A stretch of 32,634 bases of DNA, taken from positions 1 to 32,634 of the forward strand of contig JAFRMB010000088.1 in the NCBI GenBank assembly GCA_017430945.1. The letters are read 5' to 3'. A program made the position numbers and the translations under genes. This DNA is from Clostridia bacterium. Lineage in GTDB: Bacteria; Bacillota_A; Clostridia; Christensenellales; Aristaeellaceae. The notes beneath the pieces were generated by a model. That model had not been told where the DNA came from, did no database searches, and worked only from the letters and a program-made list of their open reading frames with translations. Each line of letters starts with the position of its first letter. Position 1 is the first letter of the stretch. Positions 1-7,079 of this stretch are shown one piece after another.

Positions 1-462
1 ACCGCCAAGCTGGCCGGCACCGAGCGCGGCATCACTGAGCCCACCCCGACCTTCTCCGCGTGCTTCGGCCAGGCGTTCCTGGAGCTGCATCCCACCAAGT
101 ACGCTGAGGAACTGGTCCGCAAGATGGAAAAGTGCGGCGCGAAGGCCTCCCTCGTGCACACCGGCGGGACCGGCACGGGCAAGCGCATCTCCATCAAGGA
201 TACCCGCGGCATCATCGACGCCATTCTGGGCGGCGCGATCCTGAAGGCGCCCACCAAGAAGATCCCCTACTTCAACTTCGAAGTGCCCACCGAGCTGGAG
301 GGCGTGGACACCGGCATCCTGGATCCCCGCGATACCTACGCCGATCCCGCCGTTTGGGACGAGAAGGCCAAGGATCTGGCCAGCCGCTTCATCAAGAACT
401 TCGTCAAGTACGAGTCCAACGAAGCCGGCAAGGCGCTGGTCGCCGCCGGCCCGCAGCTGTAA
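1..462 (+). CDS. pckA: Phosphoenolpyruvate carboxykinase (ATP), C-terminal part
   Basis: The frame is open from the first base, so the 5' part lies outside the window; 153 residues and the stop are visible. The visible part carries the conserved C-terminal half-domain of ATP-dependent PEP carboxykinase: [19 protein letters not shown] near the left edge, then [38 protein letters not shown] and the closing ALVAAGPQL. These match the E. coli PckA tail almost segment by segment. The enzyme interconverts oxaloacetate and PEP with ADP/ATP in the cytosol; in anaerobes it often runs toward oxaloacetate to feed fumarate or succinate formation. The [12 protein letters not shown] stretch belongs to the nucleotide-binding region. 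A terminator follows 21 bases after the stop, so it does not read into nrfA. The identification is secure; which direction it runs cannot be told from sequence. Confidence 0.97.
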   Translation, partial: TAKLAGTERGITEPTPTFSACFGQAFLELHPTKYAEELVRKMEKCGAKASLVHTGGTGTGKRISIKDTRGIIDAILGGAILKAPTKKIPYFNFEVPTELEGVDTGILDPRDTYADPAVWDEKAKDLASRFIKNFVKYESNEAGKALVAAGPQL

Positions 463-482
463 GCTGACAAACCCTCGACCTC

Positions 483-511
483 AGGGCGTGGATTTCGATC
501 CGCGCCCTTTT
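483..511 (+). terminator. Rho-independent terminator after pckA
   Basis: An 11-bp stem (483-493 with 498-508, one G-T wobble) is closed by a TTCG tetraloop and ends in TTTT. It lies directly after the pckA stop. Confidence 0.85.
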
Positions 512-561
512 CGTTGAAAAAGCGAGATCAATAACTGCGTCATATCCGTCAAAATCAACGG

Positions 562-578
562 TTTTGTCGTTTACAAAA
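562..578. promoter_or_regulatory. Inverted repeat over the -35 box of nrfA (candidate operator)
   Basis: TTTTGT and ACAAAA form perfect 6-bp arms around a 5-base spacer (CGTTT). The right arm overlaps the -35 hexamer of the nrfA promoter, the usual place for a repressor. The motif is not a clean FNR (TTGAT-N4-ATCAA) or Rex site, so the binding protein is unknown. Confidence 0.5.
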
Positions 579-598
579 GAATCGAAACATGCTATAAT
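570..598 (+). promoter_or_regulatory. Sigma-A type promoter of nrfA
   Basis: TTTACA at 570-575, a 17-base spacer and TATAAT at 593-598. Transcription would start near 605, leaving a leader of about 140 bases before the nrfA ATG. This also argues against any start upstream of about 605. Confidence 0.8.
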
Positions 599-746
599 AC
601 ATTAAGGGAGAAAGGTTTGGGTTCATGTCGTCTGAACGGTGGCAACGCGGCGCGCGACGGCGCGCTATAGACGAGGTCGACCGATCGGCCGTGTCGCGGG
701 AACACGCGGCGGACGATTGCCGATTCTCTCAAAGGAGGAAGATATT

Positions 747-2000
747 ATGGACAACGGAAGGCTGATCAGGTCGCTCTGCCTGGCGCTCGCCTTTGCCGCG
801 GCCCTGCTGTGCGCGGGCGGCGTCACACGACCCGTCGCGGCTGCGCTCAGCCGCGCGGACATCGATTATAAGACCGTCGAGGCCCCCGAGGCTTCCAGCG
901 CGGACGGCACCGTCACCGCGACGGACTGGGCCGCCGTCTATCCCGAAATCGCCGCTTCGATGTGGGCAAACGCCGACAACAGCTACGCCATCAGCTATCT
1001 CGAGGAAGATCCGTACCTCGTGAACATCTACGAGGGCTACGGCTTCGCGAAGGATTACATGAGCGCACGCGGCCACGAGTATACGCTCGAGGACGTCTCG
1101 AACACCGCCAGGCCCCATCCGAAGGCCAACTGCCTGACCTGCAAGACGCCGAACTTCACGAAACTCGTCAACGATCAGGGCGTGAGCGTCTATTCGATGC
1201 CGTTTGAAGAGGTCGCCGCCATGATGGACGAGCACATCAGCTGCTACAACTGCCATGGCAACGACGCCGGAGACAGCAGTGCGCTGGTGGTGACGCACGA
1301 CTACGTCAACGAGGCGCTGGGTGAGAACGTCTCCACGATCAGTGCATCCACCCTTTCCTGCGGGCAGTGCCACATCGAGTATTACTTCACGCCCGCCGAC
1401 AGCGAGACGATGATGCCCTATCATTCCAAGGAGGAGATGGCGCCCGCCGCGATCCTGGCCTATTACGACGCGATGGACTTCGCCGACTGGACGCAGGAGA
1501 GCACGGGCACGTGCCTGCTGAAGGCGCAGCATCCCGAAATGGAGACCTACCTCCAGGGCAAGCACGCCATGTTCGGCCTGACCTGCGCGGACTGCCACAT
1601 GCCCATCGAGCAGGCGGAGAACGGCACCGTTTATCACAGCCACGCGCTGGTGAGTCCGCTTGAGAGCGAGGCAGCGCTCGCGAGCTGCGCGCAGTGCCAC
1701 GGCGATACGGACATGGTGAGCTTCGTGCGCGCCATCCAGAGCGGCGTCACTGCGCGGGAGACCGAGGTCGGTAACGCGCTGAGCGACATGAAGAGCGCCT
1801 TGGCCGATGCGGTCGCCGCCGGTGAGAAGAGCGAGACCGAGCTCGATGCCATCCGCAAACTGCACCGCGAGGCGCAGTGGTTCTTCGACTTCTGCTACGT
1901 CGAGAATTCCGAAGGCGCGCACAACTCCTCGCTGGCCTATGAATGCCTGGATACCTCGATGCAGAAGATCGAGGAGGCCATGGCGCTGTTGAACGCCTGA
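747..2000 (+). CDS. nrfA: Ammonia-forming cytochrome c nitrite reductase, pentahaem (NrfA)
   Basis: This exported enzyme reduces nitrite to ammonium with six electrons. The start is ATG 747, 8 bases after AAAGGAGG; a longer frame begins at 639 but has no ribosome binding site. The 417 residues open with a Sec-type signal (about residues 6-33). Five haem motifs are visible: CLTCK (129-133), CYNCH (166-170), CGQCH (205-209), CADCH (280-284) and CAQCH (314-318). The CxxCK motif binds the catalytic haem and is the hallmark of NrfA. HIEYYF after the third motif supplies the active-site Tyr, and LKAQHPE (258-264) and GKHAMFG supply the Lys/Gln and His region. It is shorter than the E. coli enzyme (about 478 residues). 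The next two genes mature c-type cytochromes. No NrfH-type quinol dehydrogenase is beside it, so the electron donor is unknown. Confidence 0.96.
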   Translation: MDNGRLIRSLCLALAFAAALLCAGGVTRPVAAALSRADIDYKTVEAPEASSADGTVTATDWAAVYPEIAASMWANADNSYAISYLEEDPYLVNIYEGYGFAKDYMSARGHEYTLEDVSNTARPHPKANCLTCKTPNFTKLVNDQGVSVYSMPFEEVAAMMDEHISCYNCHGNDAGDSSALVVTHDYVNEALGENVSTISASTLSCGQCHIEYYFTPADSETMMPYHSKEEMAPAAILAYYDAMDFADWTQESTGTCLLKAQHPEMETYLQGKHAMFGLTCADCHMPIEQAENGTVYHSHALVSPLESEAALASCAQCHGDTDMVSFVRAIQSGVTARETEVGNALSDMKSALADAVAAGEKSETELDAIRKLHREAQWFFDFCYVENSEGAHNSSLAYECLDTSMQKIEEAMALLNA

Positions 2001-2015
2001 ACCCATGGATTCGCG

Positions 2016-2046
2016 CGACGCGGCAGGGAGATCCCCTGCCGCGTCG
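2016..2046 (+). other. Perfect 13-bp intercistronic hairpin between nrfA and resB
   Basis: The arms 2016-2028 and 2034-2046 are perfectly complementary around a 5-base loop. There is no T run after it, and the resB ribosome binding site starts 5 bases later. It could be an mRNA-stability or expression-balancing element, or a weak terminator. Confidence 0.7.
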
Positions 2047-2061
2047 TATGCGGAGGAAGAC

Positions 2062-3417
2062 ATGTCTGTATTGAAGAAGATCTGGAAGTTTATCTCATCG
2101 ATGCGCTTCGCCATCATCCTGCTCGTGGTGCTCGCCGTCGCGTGCTCTGCGGGCAGCTTTATTCAGCAGGGGCAGACCTACGCCTGGTACGCCCAGGCGT
2201 ATTCCGAGCGCACGGCGGGGCTGATCATCGCGCTCGGGCTGGACGACGCCTTCCATAGCTGGTGGTTTGTGCTGATCACCGCCTTCCTGTGCCAGAACCT
2301 GCTGCTGTGCAACCTGCTACGCCTGCCCCAGCTGATCCGGCGCACGAAGGCGCACCGGAAACCGCCGAACGCGCCTGCGGCCGGCGGTAAGGTTTCGGCG
2401 ACGGTCTCCGATCCCGCGGCCGTGTTCCGCAGGCTCAGGATGCCGCCGGCGTCGAAAGCTGGCCCATCGAGCGACGCGCTGCTGTTCTCATCGAAGAACG
2501 CGGCCGGCCTGTGGGGCGCCTGGGTCTGCCACCTCGGCGTGATGCTGCTGATCCTCGGCTTCTCGCTCGGCCAAATGACCCAGCAGGTCTATTCGGTCTA
2601 CGGCGTACCCGGCCAGTCGCGTGAAATCGGCGACACGCCCTACGTGCTGACGATCGACGACTTCCGCATCGACCTGCGCGAGGACGACACGGTGGATCAG
2701 TACACCACCGAGATCACCGTTGCGAACACTGCCGGGGATCACATCGACGAGCAGAGCGGCACGATCAGCGTCAATCACCCCGCCACGCTGTACGGCATGA
2801 AGTTCTTCCAGAATTCTACCGGCTGGGCGGCGACGATCGACATCCAAAAGGATGGCGATGCGCTTCAGCGGGACGTGCTCTGCGTCGGTGAATTTGCGCC
2901 CGTCGCGGACAAGCCGGAGCTGGTGATCTATCTGAACGCCTTTTACCCCGACTACGTGCTGACCGCCAGCGGCCCGATGTCGGCCTCGAGCGCGCTTGAA
3001 AACCCGGCGTACCTCTACTCGGTCTACTACGACGGGCGGATGATCGGCATGAACGCGTTGATGGCGGACGAGGCGATCACGATCGACGAATACAAGGTGC
3101 GCTTCTCCGACCCGCAGAGCTATACGCTGATCCAGATCAAGCGGGATTCGTTCACGTGGCTGGCGCTGATCGGCGGCCTTGTGACGCTGCTCGGGCTGTT
3201 CCTGGCGCTCTACATTCAGCCGGCGCGCGTCTGGGCGATGCGCGGCGACGACGGGCTATGGTCGGTGTGCGGCGAGTGCCGCAAGGGCGGCGCACTGTTC
3301 CGTGAGCGGTTTGCCGCGGCAGTCAGATCCGCAGAAGGCTCGATGCTTACCCCTAAGACTGCCGCAGGTGCGGCATCCAACGACCATGGGAGGGACCAGA
3401 GCGATGCTTCAAGCTGA
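2062..3417 (+). CDS. resB: Cytochrome c biogenesis protein ResB (CcsB-like)
   Basis: ResB and CcsA together form the System II haem exporter and synthetase that attaches haem to CxxCH/CxxCK motifs outside the membrane. The start ATG 2062 follows CGGAGGAAG by a few bases; the in-frame ATG at 2005 has no such site and lies before the hairpin. The 451 residues give the ResB layout: membrane segments near 15-34, 52-60/66-88, 151-170 and 363-384, with a large extracytoplasmic domain between the last two (about 175-360). CHLGVMLLILGFSLG (156-170) is the third membrane helix with the conserved His. A C-terminal cytosolic tail holds CGEC (403-406), which lacks the His of a haem motif. The 3' end overlaps ccsA by 14 bases, so translation is probably coupled. 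Family assignment is firm. Confidence 0.9.
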   Translation: MSVLKKIWKFISSMRFAIILLVVLAVACSAGSFIQQGQTYAWYAQAYSERTAGLIIALGLDDAFHSWWFVLITAFLCQNLLLCNLLRLPQLIRRTKAHRKPPNAPAAGGKVSATVSDPAAVFRRLRMPPASKAGPSSDALLFSSKNAAGLWGAWVCHLGVMLLILGFSLGQMTQQVYSVYGVPGQSREIGDTPYVLTIDDFRIDLREDDTVDQYTTEITVANTAGDHIDEQSGTISVNHPATLYGMKFFQNSTGWAATIDIQKDGDALQRDVLCVGEFAPVADKPELVIYLNAFYPDYVLTASGPMSASSALENPAYLYSVYYDGRMIGMNALMADEAITIDEYKVRFSDPQSYTLIQIKRDSFTWLALIGGLVTLLGLFLALYIQPARVWAMRGDDGLWSVCGECRKGGALFRERFAAAVRSAEGSMLTPKTAAGAASNDHGRDQSDASS

Positions 3418-4219
3418 GAATGTGCTGTTCACGACCGTGATGCTGATCTACTTCGCATCGATGATCCTCTACTTCGCCTTCATCGCGGTCAAGCGCGACC
3501 GCGTGGCCCGCGTCGCCGTCATCCTTCAGGCGGCGGGACTCACGCTCCATACGGTCGCGCTGGTCCTGCGCGGCATCGGCGCGGGGCACCTTCCCCTCAC
3601 CAATCAGTACGAATTCGCCACGAGCTTCGCCTGGGGACTGTGCCTTGTGAGCCTGATCTTCGTGATCCGGTTCAAGTTCCCCGTGCTCGGCGCATTTGCC
3701 GCGCCGGTGACGTTCCTCGTCATCGGGTACGCCGCCATGCAGAGCCGGGAGACGCACGAATTGATGCCCGCGCTGCGCAGCAACTGGCTGGGCTTTCACG
3801 TCTCGTCCGCCATCATCTCCTACGGCGCATTCGGCGTCTCGTTCGTGCTGTCGATCATCTTCCTGATGCGCGACCGCATTAAAGCGGGCGGATTCATGGA
3901 CCACCACATCCCGAACCGCGAAAAGCTCGATCTCATCAGCTATCGGAGCGTGTCGCTGGGGCTTTTGTTCCTGACCTTCACGATCATCACCGGCGCCATC
4001 TGGGCGGAGCGCGCGTGGGGCAGCTACTGGTCGTGGGACCCGAAGGAGACGTGGTCGCTGGTCACGTGGTTCATCTACGCGATCTACCTGCACCTGCGCA
4101 TCCGCCGCGACTGGAGCGGCCGTGCTGCGGCCATATTCGCCGTCGTCGGGTTCATCTGCGTGCTGTTCACCTACGTCGGCGTGAACACGCTGCTGCCGGG
4201 CGTGCACAGCTACGCCTGA
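3404..4219 (+). CDS. ccsA: Cytochrome c biogenesis protein CcsA/ResC (haem-handling WWD protein)
   Basis: This integral membrane protein is the partner of ResB in System II. The start ATG 3404 lies 8 bases after GGGAGGGA; an earlier in-frame start has no site. The 271 residues hold about eight membrane helices and the tryptophan-rich WWD haem motif at about 200-217 (W-AERAWGSYWSWDPKETW). The conserved histidines expected to ligate haem are visible as H49 in LTLHT, H132 in WLGFH and H268 in GVHSYA. The gene overlaps the end of resB and is followed by a strong terminator, so nrfA-resB-ccsA forms one unit. In Wolinella a dedicated CcsBA-type protein (NrfI) is needed to place haem on the NrfA CxxCK motif; the linkage here suggests the same role, which is inference. 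Confidence 0.92.
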   Translation: MLQAENVLFTTVMLIYFASMILYFAFIAVKRDRVARVAVILQAAGLTLHTVALVLRGIGAGHLPLTNQYEFATSFAWGLCLVSLIFVIRFKFPVLGAFAAPVTFLVIGYAAMQSRETHELMPALRSNWLGFHVSSAIISYGAFGVSFVLSIIFLMRDRIKAGGFMDHHIPNREKLDLISYRSVSLGLLFLTFTIITGAIWAERAWGSYWSWDPKETWSLVTWFIYAIYLHLRIRRDWSGRAAAIFAVVGFICVLFTYVGVNTLLPGVHSYA

Positions 4220-4271
4220 CGCCGGCCCAAGGCGCATGGTTCCCTCTGCGCCTGTACGGACCTCGAAATAG

Positions 4272-4301
4272 AAACACACCGATAGCTGTCGGTGTGTTTT
4301 T
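4272..4301 (+). terminator. Terminator after ccsA, possibly bidirectional
   Basis: An 11-bp perfect stem (4272-4282 with 4289-4299) with a 6-base loop runs into TTTTT. Read from the other side the stem is followed by TTTCTATTTC, so it may also stop rsmA transcripts arriving on the minus strand. Confidence 0.88.
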
Positions 4302-4380
4302 GATTGCCGGAGATGGGGCCGACCGGCGCGGGAGCCGCGTTCCGGGTGCGGCCTTCACTGCAGTCTAATTGAGAAGCGCT

Positions 4381-5262
4381 TCAGCGGGGCGACGCGACAG
4401 CCTCCGCCAGCGCGTCCGCGACGCGGCACAGCTCCTCGAGCGTCAGTGCCTCTCCGCGCACGCGCGCGTCGAGCCCGGCCCGCTCGAGCAGGGCTGCCGA
4501 AGCCTCGCCGCTCAGGCCGAAGGCGGCCTTCAGGTTGTTCGCGAGCGTCTTGCGCCGCATCGCAAACGCCGCCTGGATCAGCCTAAGGTAGATCCGGCCG
4601 TCCTTCGGCGCAACCACTGGCACTTCGTGACGCGAGATCCGGATGAACTGGGACATGACATGCGGCGGTGGGTCGAAGGCTTCCGGGCCGACGTCTGCCA
4701 CGACCTCCGCCGCGCCGTAGGACTGCACCGTCGCCGCCATGGCGCACCACGCCTTTGTTCCGGGCGTCGACATGATGCGCTCGGCGGCTTCCTTTTGCAC
4801 CATGATCGAGATGCTCTCCGGCGCGTCGTCCAGCGTCGCCAGCCTGATGAGGATGTCCGCCGTGATATAATAAGGCAGGTTCGCCACCACGCGCCAGGGC
4901 TCGCCGCTGAAGCGATTGCGCGCAAGGGCCGCGATATCCGCCTTCATGGCGTCCTCGAAGACCACTTCCGCGTTGTCGATTCCGGAGAGCACGTCGGCAA
5001 GCACGGGTTCGAGGTCCCTGTCCAGCTCCAGCGCGCAGACGCGCCGCGTGCGCTCCGCCATCAGCCGCGTCATGACGCCGGCGCCCGGCCCAATCTCGAT
5101 CACATTGTCTGTCGCGTACAGCGCAATGCGATCGAGCAGACCCGTCAGCATGCCCTCGTCCAGCAGGAAGTTCTGCCCCAGCGAATGAGTGTTGTGAAAG
5201 CCGTGTTTCTCCAGCGCCACACGCGCCCGCAGCTCCGGAGACGGGATCATGAATCCGGTCAT
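4381..5262 (-). CDS. rsmA: 16S rRNA (adenine1518-N6/adenine1519-N6)-dimethyltransferase
   Basis: RsmA (KsgA) uses S-adenosylmethionine to dimethylate two adjacent adenines in helix 45 of 16S rRNA during small-subunit maturation. The 293 residues show the family signature in order: SLGQNFL (27-33), the SAM-binding IEIGPGAG (55-62), the acidic end of strand 2 at LELD (78-81), the catalytic NLPYY (128-132) and FDPPPHV (196-202). The start ATG 5262 follows AGGAG by 5 bases; a second in-frame ATG four codons on is less well placed. The MSQFIR stretch after PPPHV is less usual than the common V-x-S-A-V-I/V version. It sits 64 bases downstream of upp on the same strand with a hairpin between, so it may be read from the upp promoter. 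Confidence 0.96.
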   Translation of the reverse strand: MTGFMIPSPELRARVALEKHGFHNTHSLGQNFLLDEGMLTGLLDRIALYATDNVIEIGPGAGVMTRLMAERTRRVCALELDRDLEPVLADVLSGIDNAEVVFEDAMKADIAALARNRFSGEPWRVVANLPYYITADILIRLATLDDAPESISIMVQKEAAERIMSTPGTKAWCAMAATVQSYGAAEVVADVGPEAFDPPPHVMSQFIRISRHEVPVVAPKDGRIYLRLIQAAFAMRRKTLANNLKAAFGLSGEASAALLERAGLDARVRGEALTLEELCRVADALAEAVASPR

Positions 5263-5280
5263 TCGATCTCCTCATACGCA

Positions 5281-5308
5281 TGAGAACCGGTCATAAGGCC
5301 GGTTCTCA
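5281..5308 (-). other. Intercistronic hairpin between upp and rsmA
   Basis: Perfect 10-bp arms (5281-5290 and 5299-5308) around an 8-base loop. No T run follows on the minus strand, so it is more likely a processing or stability element than a full terminator. Confidence 0.6.
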
Positions 5309-5326
5309 CAGCGATCCATCAACAGG

Positions 5327-5956
5327 TCACTTCGTGCCGAACAGTCTGTCGCCCGCGTCACCGAGGCCGGGCACGATGTATTTGTTCTCGTTCAGCTTCT
5401 CGTCGATCGCGGCGATGTAGATATTGACATCGGGATGTGCCTTCTGAACGGCTTCGATGCCCTCGGGGCAGCCCACCAGACACATGAGCGTGATGGACTT
5501 GCTGCCGCGCCTCTTGATGAAATCGATCGCGGCGATGGAGGAACCGCCTGTAGCCAGCATGGGGTCGACGACGATCAGGTCGCGCTCAGCCACATCCATC
5601 GGCAGCTTGCAGTAATACTCGACCGGCAGGTGCGTCTCGGGATCGCGGTAGAGGCCGATATGGCCGACCTTGGCCGTGGGCACCAGCGCCAGTACGCCGT
5701 CGACCATGCCGAGGCCCGCGCGCAGGATGGGAACGATGCCCAGCTTTTTGCCGGATATGATCTTGGACTTGCACTTGCAAATCGGGGTCTCGATCTCGAC
5801 CTCCTCCAGCGGCAGCTCTCGGGTGACCTCGTAGGCCATCAGCATAGCGATCTCGCTGAGCAGCTGACGAAAATCCTTCGTGCCACAGTTGATATCGCGC
5901 ATCAGGGTCAGCTTGTGCTGTACAAGGGGATGATCCACCACGGTAACCTTGCTCAT
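5327..5956 (-). CDS. upp: Uracil phosphoribosyltransferase
   Basis: The enzyme salvages uracil by joining it to PRPP to give UMP. The 209 residues are full length for the bacterial family. The PRPP-binding loop [11 protein letters not shown] is at 129-139, the uracil-binding GLGDAGDR at 197-204, and the N-terminal DHPLVQHKL and the LRAGLGM segment (78-84) are typical. The start ATG 5956 follows GGAGG by 7 bases. It has its own promoter 33 bases upstream of the start, and purR lies 113 bases before it on the same strand. No uracil permease or pyr regulatory element was seen nearby. Confidence 0.97.
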   Translation of the reverse strand: MSKVTVVDHPLVQHKLTLMRDINCGTKDFRQLLSEIAMLMAYEVTRELPLEEVEIETPICKCKSKIISGKKLGIVPILRAGLGMVDGVLALVPTAKVGHIGLYRDPETHLPVEYYCKLPMDVAERDLIVVDPMLATGGSSIAAIDFIKRRGSKSITLMCLVGCPEGIEAVQKAHPDVNIYIAAIDEKLNENKYIVPGLGDAGDRLFGTK

Positions 5957-5988
5957 AACAGCGCCTCCATTTCAATAATACCTTGATA

Positions 5989-6017
5989 ATTATAGCCGAT
6001 TTTCCTCGGAATCGCAA
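5989..6017 (-). promoter_or_regulatory. Promoter of upp
   Basis: On the minus strand, TTGCGA at 6017-6012, a 17-base spacer and TATAAT at 5994-5989. It lies in the purR-upp gap, just before the upp ribosome binding site. Confidence 0.7.
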
Positions 6018-6069
6018 CCGGGTTTTTGAGGTTTTTCCTCATTCTTTGCCTGTCAGCCGCGCAGGAGCC

Positions 6070-6882
6070 TCAGCGCGTCGGGTGGATGATGGCGCGTCCC
6101 GTGTCCTGCTCGAATCCCTCCAGGACGAGCAGCGACCTCACGCCGTTCACGCGCTTGCGCTCGGGTTTGGCGGTGGCGATCATCACGCCGACGCCCACGA
6201 CTTCTGCGTGGAACTCCTTCATCAGATCCACCATGCCCTGCAGCGTACCGCCGCCCTTCATGAAGTCGTCGATGATCAGCGCGCGCTGCCCCTGCTGGAC
6301 CGCCCGCCGCGCCAGCGCCATGGTCTCGATGCGGTCCCCCGCACCGCCGGCTATGTAGTTGATCTTTACGGCGCTGCCCTCGCTTGCCCGGCTATCGCGG
6401 CGCGCGATCACGAGCGGCACATCCAGCATGTGCGCTGTCATCAGCGCGATGGAGATGCCCTGCGTCTCCATGGTCAGCACGAAGTGCGGCTGGCGTTCAT
6501 AATACTGAGCGGCGAGGATCTCTCCCACATCTCTGGCCGTGCCGCTCTCGGCGGTGATGTCGGATGTGTACAGAAAGCCGCCCGGCAGCATGCGCCCCGG
6601 TTCGGAGAGCCTTTCGCAGATGGCGGTCAGCGTGCGCCTGGTGCGCGCCAGGCTGGGGATCGCGCGATAGCGCACGCCCCCGGCGGCGCCGGCCACCGTC
6701 TCGATCCTGCCGAGATCAAAGCGTTCGAATGATCCGCTGATGAGATCGATATCCTCGCTGATGGTCGACTTGGCGGAGCCGAACAGCGTACAAAACTCGT
6801 TCAGCGTATGGATGCGGTTCGGCGTATCCATCAGGATCCGCGTCATGGCGCCAAGGCGTTCGTTTCGCTTGATCTTATCCAT
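6070..6882 (-). CDS. purR: Pur operon repressor PurR (Gram-positive, PRT-fold)
   Basis: PurR of Gram-positives represses purine genes by binding paired PurBoxes, and PRPP releases it. It has a winged-helix N terminus and a phosphoribosyltransferase-fold effector domain without enzyme activity. Here the N terminus (about 1-70, KIKRNERLGAMTRILMDTP onward) and the PRPP loop ALIIDDFMKGGGT (201-213) are visible, and the 270-residue length fits the family. I chose ATG 6882: the longest frame begins at 6924, but that ATG lies inside the TATAAT of the promoter and cannot be transcribed from it. GGGGA precedes 6882 by 6 bases. An inverted pair of PurBox-like motifs flanks the -10 box, so the gene probably regulates itself. 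It diverges from murC. Confidence 0.93.
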   Translation of the reverse strand: MDKIKRNERLGAMTRILMDTPNRIHTLNEFCTLFGSAKSTISEDIDLISGSFERFDLGRIETVAGAAGGVRYRAIPSLARTRRTLTAICERLSEPGRMLPGGFLYTSDITAESGTARDVGEILAAQYYERQPHFVLTMETQGISIALMTAHMLDVPLVIARRDSRASEGSAVKINYIAGGAGDRIETMALARRAVQQGQRALIIDDFMKGGGTLQGMVDLMKEFHAEVVGVGVMIATAKPERKRVNGVRSLLVLEGFEQDTGRAIIHPTR

Positions 6883-6893
6883 GTCAATCCCCA

Positions 6894-6938
6894 TTTCCCG
6901 AATATTACGGCCCTTATCGACCATTATAATTCGGGTTT
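6894..6938 (-). promoter_or_regulatory. purR promoter -10 box with inverted PurBox-like pair
   Basis: CCCGAA at 6897-6902 on the plus strand faces CCCGAA at 6935-6930 on the minus strand. Each fits the PurBox consensus AWWWCCGAACWWT at roughly 11 of 13 positions, and they point toward each other across about 19 bases. TATAAT of the purR promoter is at 6928-6923 on the minus strand, inside the pair. No good -35 hexamer is visible. Confidence 0.6.
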
Positions 6939-7010
6939 GTTAGTTTTGAGCCTGTATTTTGCAAAAAGCTTCCGTCACTTCAATTTTTAACCTTCATTTC
7001 CCGGTTGTGC

Positions 7011-7039
7011 TTGCAGTACGCGCCATTTTGTTCTATAAT
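7011..7039 (+). promoter_or_regulatory. Promoter of murC
   Basis: TTGCAG at 7011-7016, a 17-base spacer and TATAAT at 7034-7039. The start of transcription near 7046 rules out the longer frame beginning at 7005. Confidence 0.8.
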
Positions 7040-7079
7040 GAATGGCAGGATCGTACATACCATGGAAGGGGCTTTGTCA

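Noticed and set aside
639..746. N-terminal extension of nrfA from GTG 639
   Set aside because: No ribosome binding site precedes it, whereas AAAGGAGG stands before ATG 747 and a Sec signal starts there.
729..2117. Long open frame on the minus strand opposite nrfA (about 460 codons)
   Set aside because: It is the antisense of a firm nrfA gene with five haem motifs; high GC keeps the opposite frames open. No ribosome binding site or family motif was seen. The same applies to the long frames opposite murC, the HK gene, the permease-EAL gene and the MATE genes.
4371..4384. GAAGCGCTTC palindrome at the end of rsmA
   Set aside because: Ten bases of self-complementarity are likely by chance at this GC content, and no function is suggested by the position.
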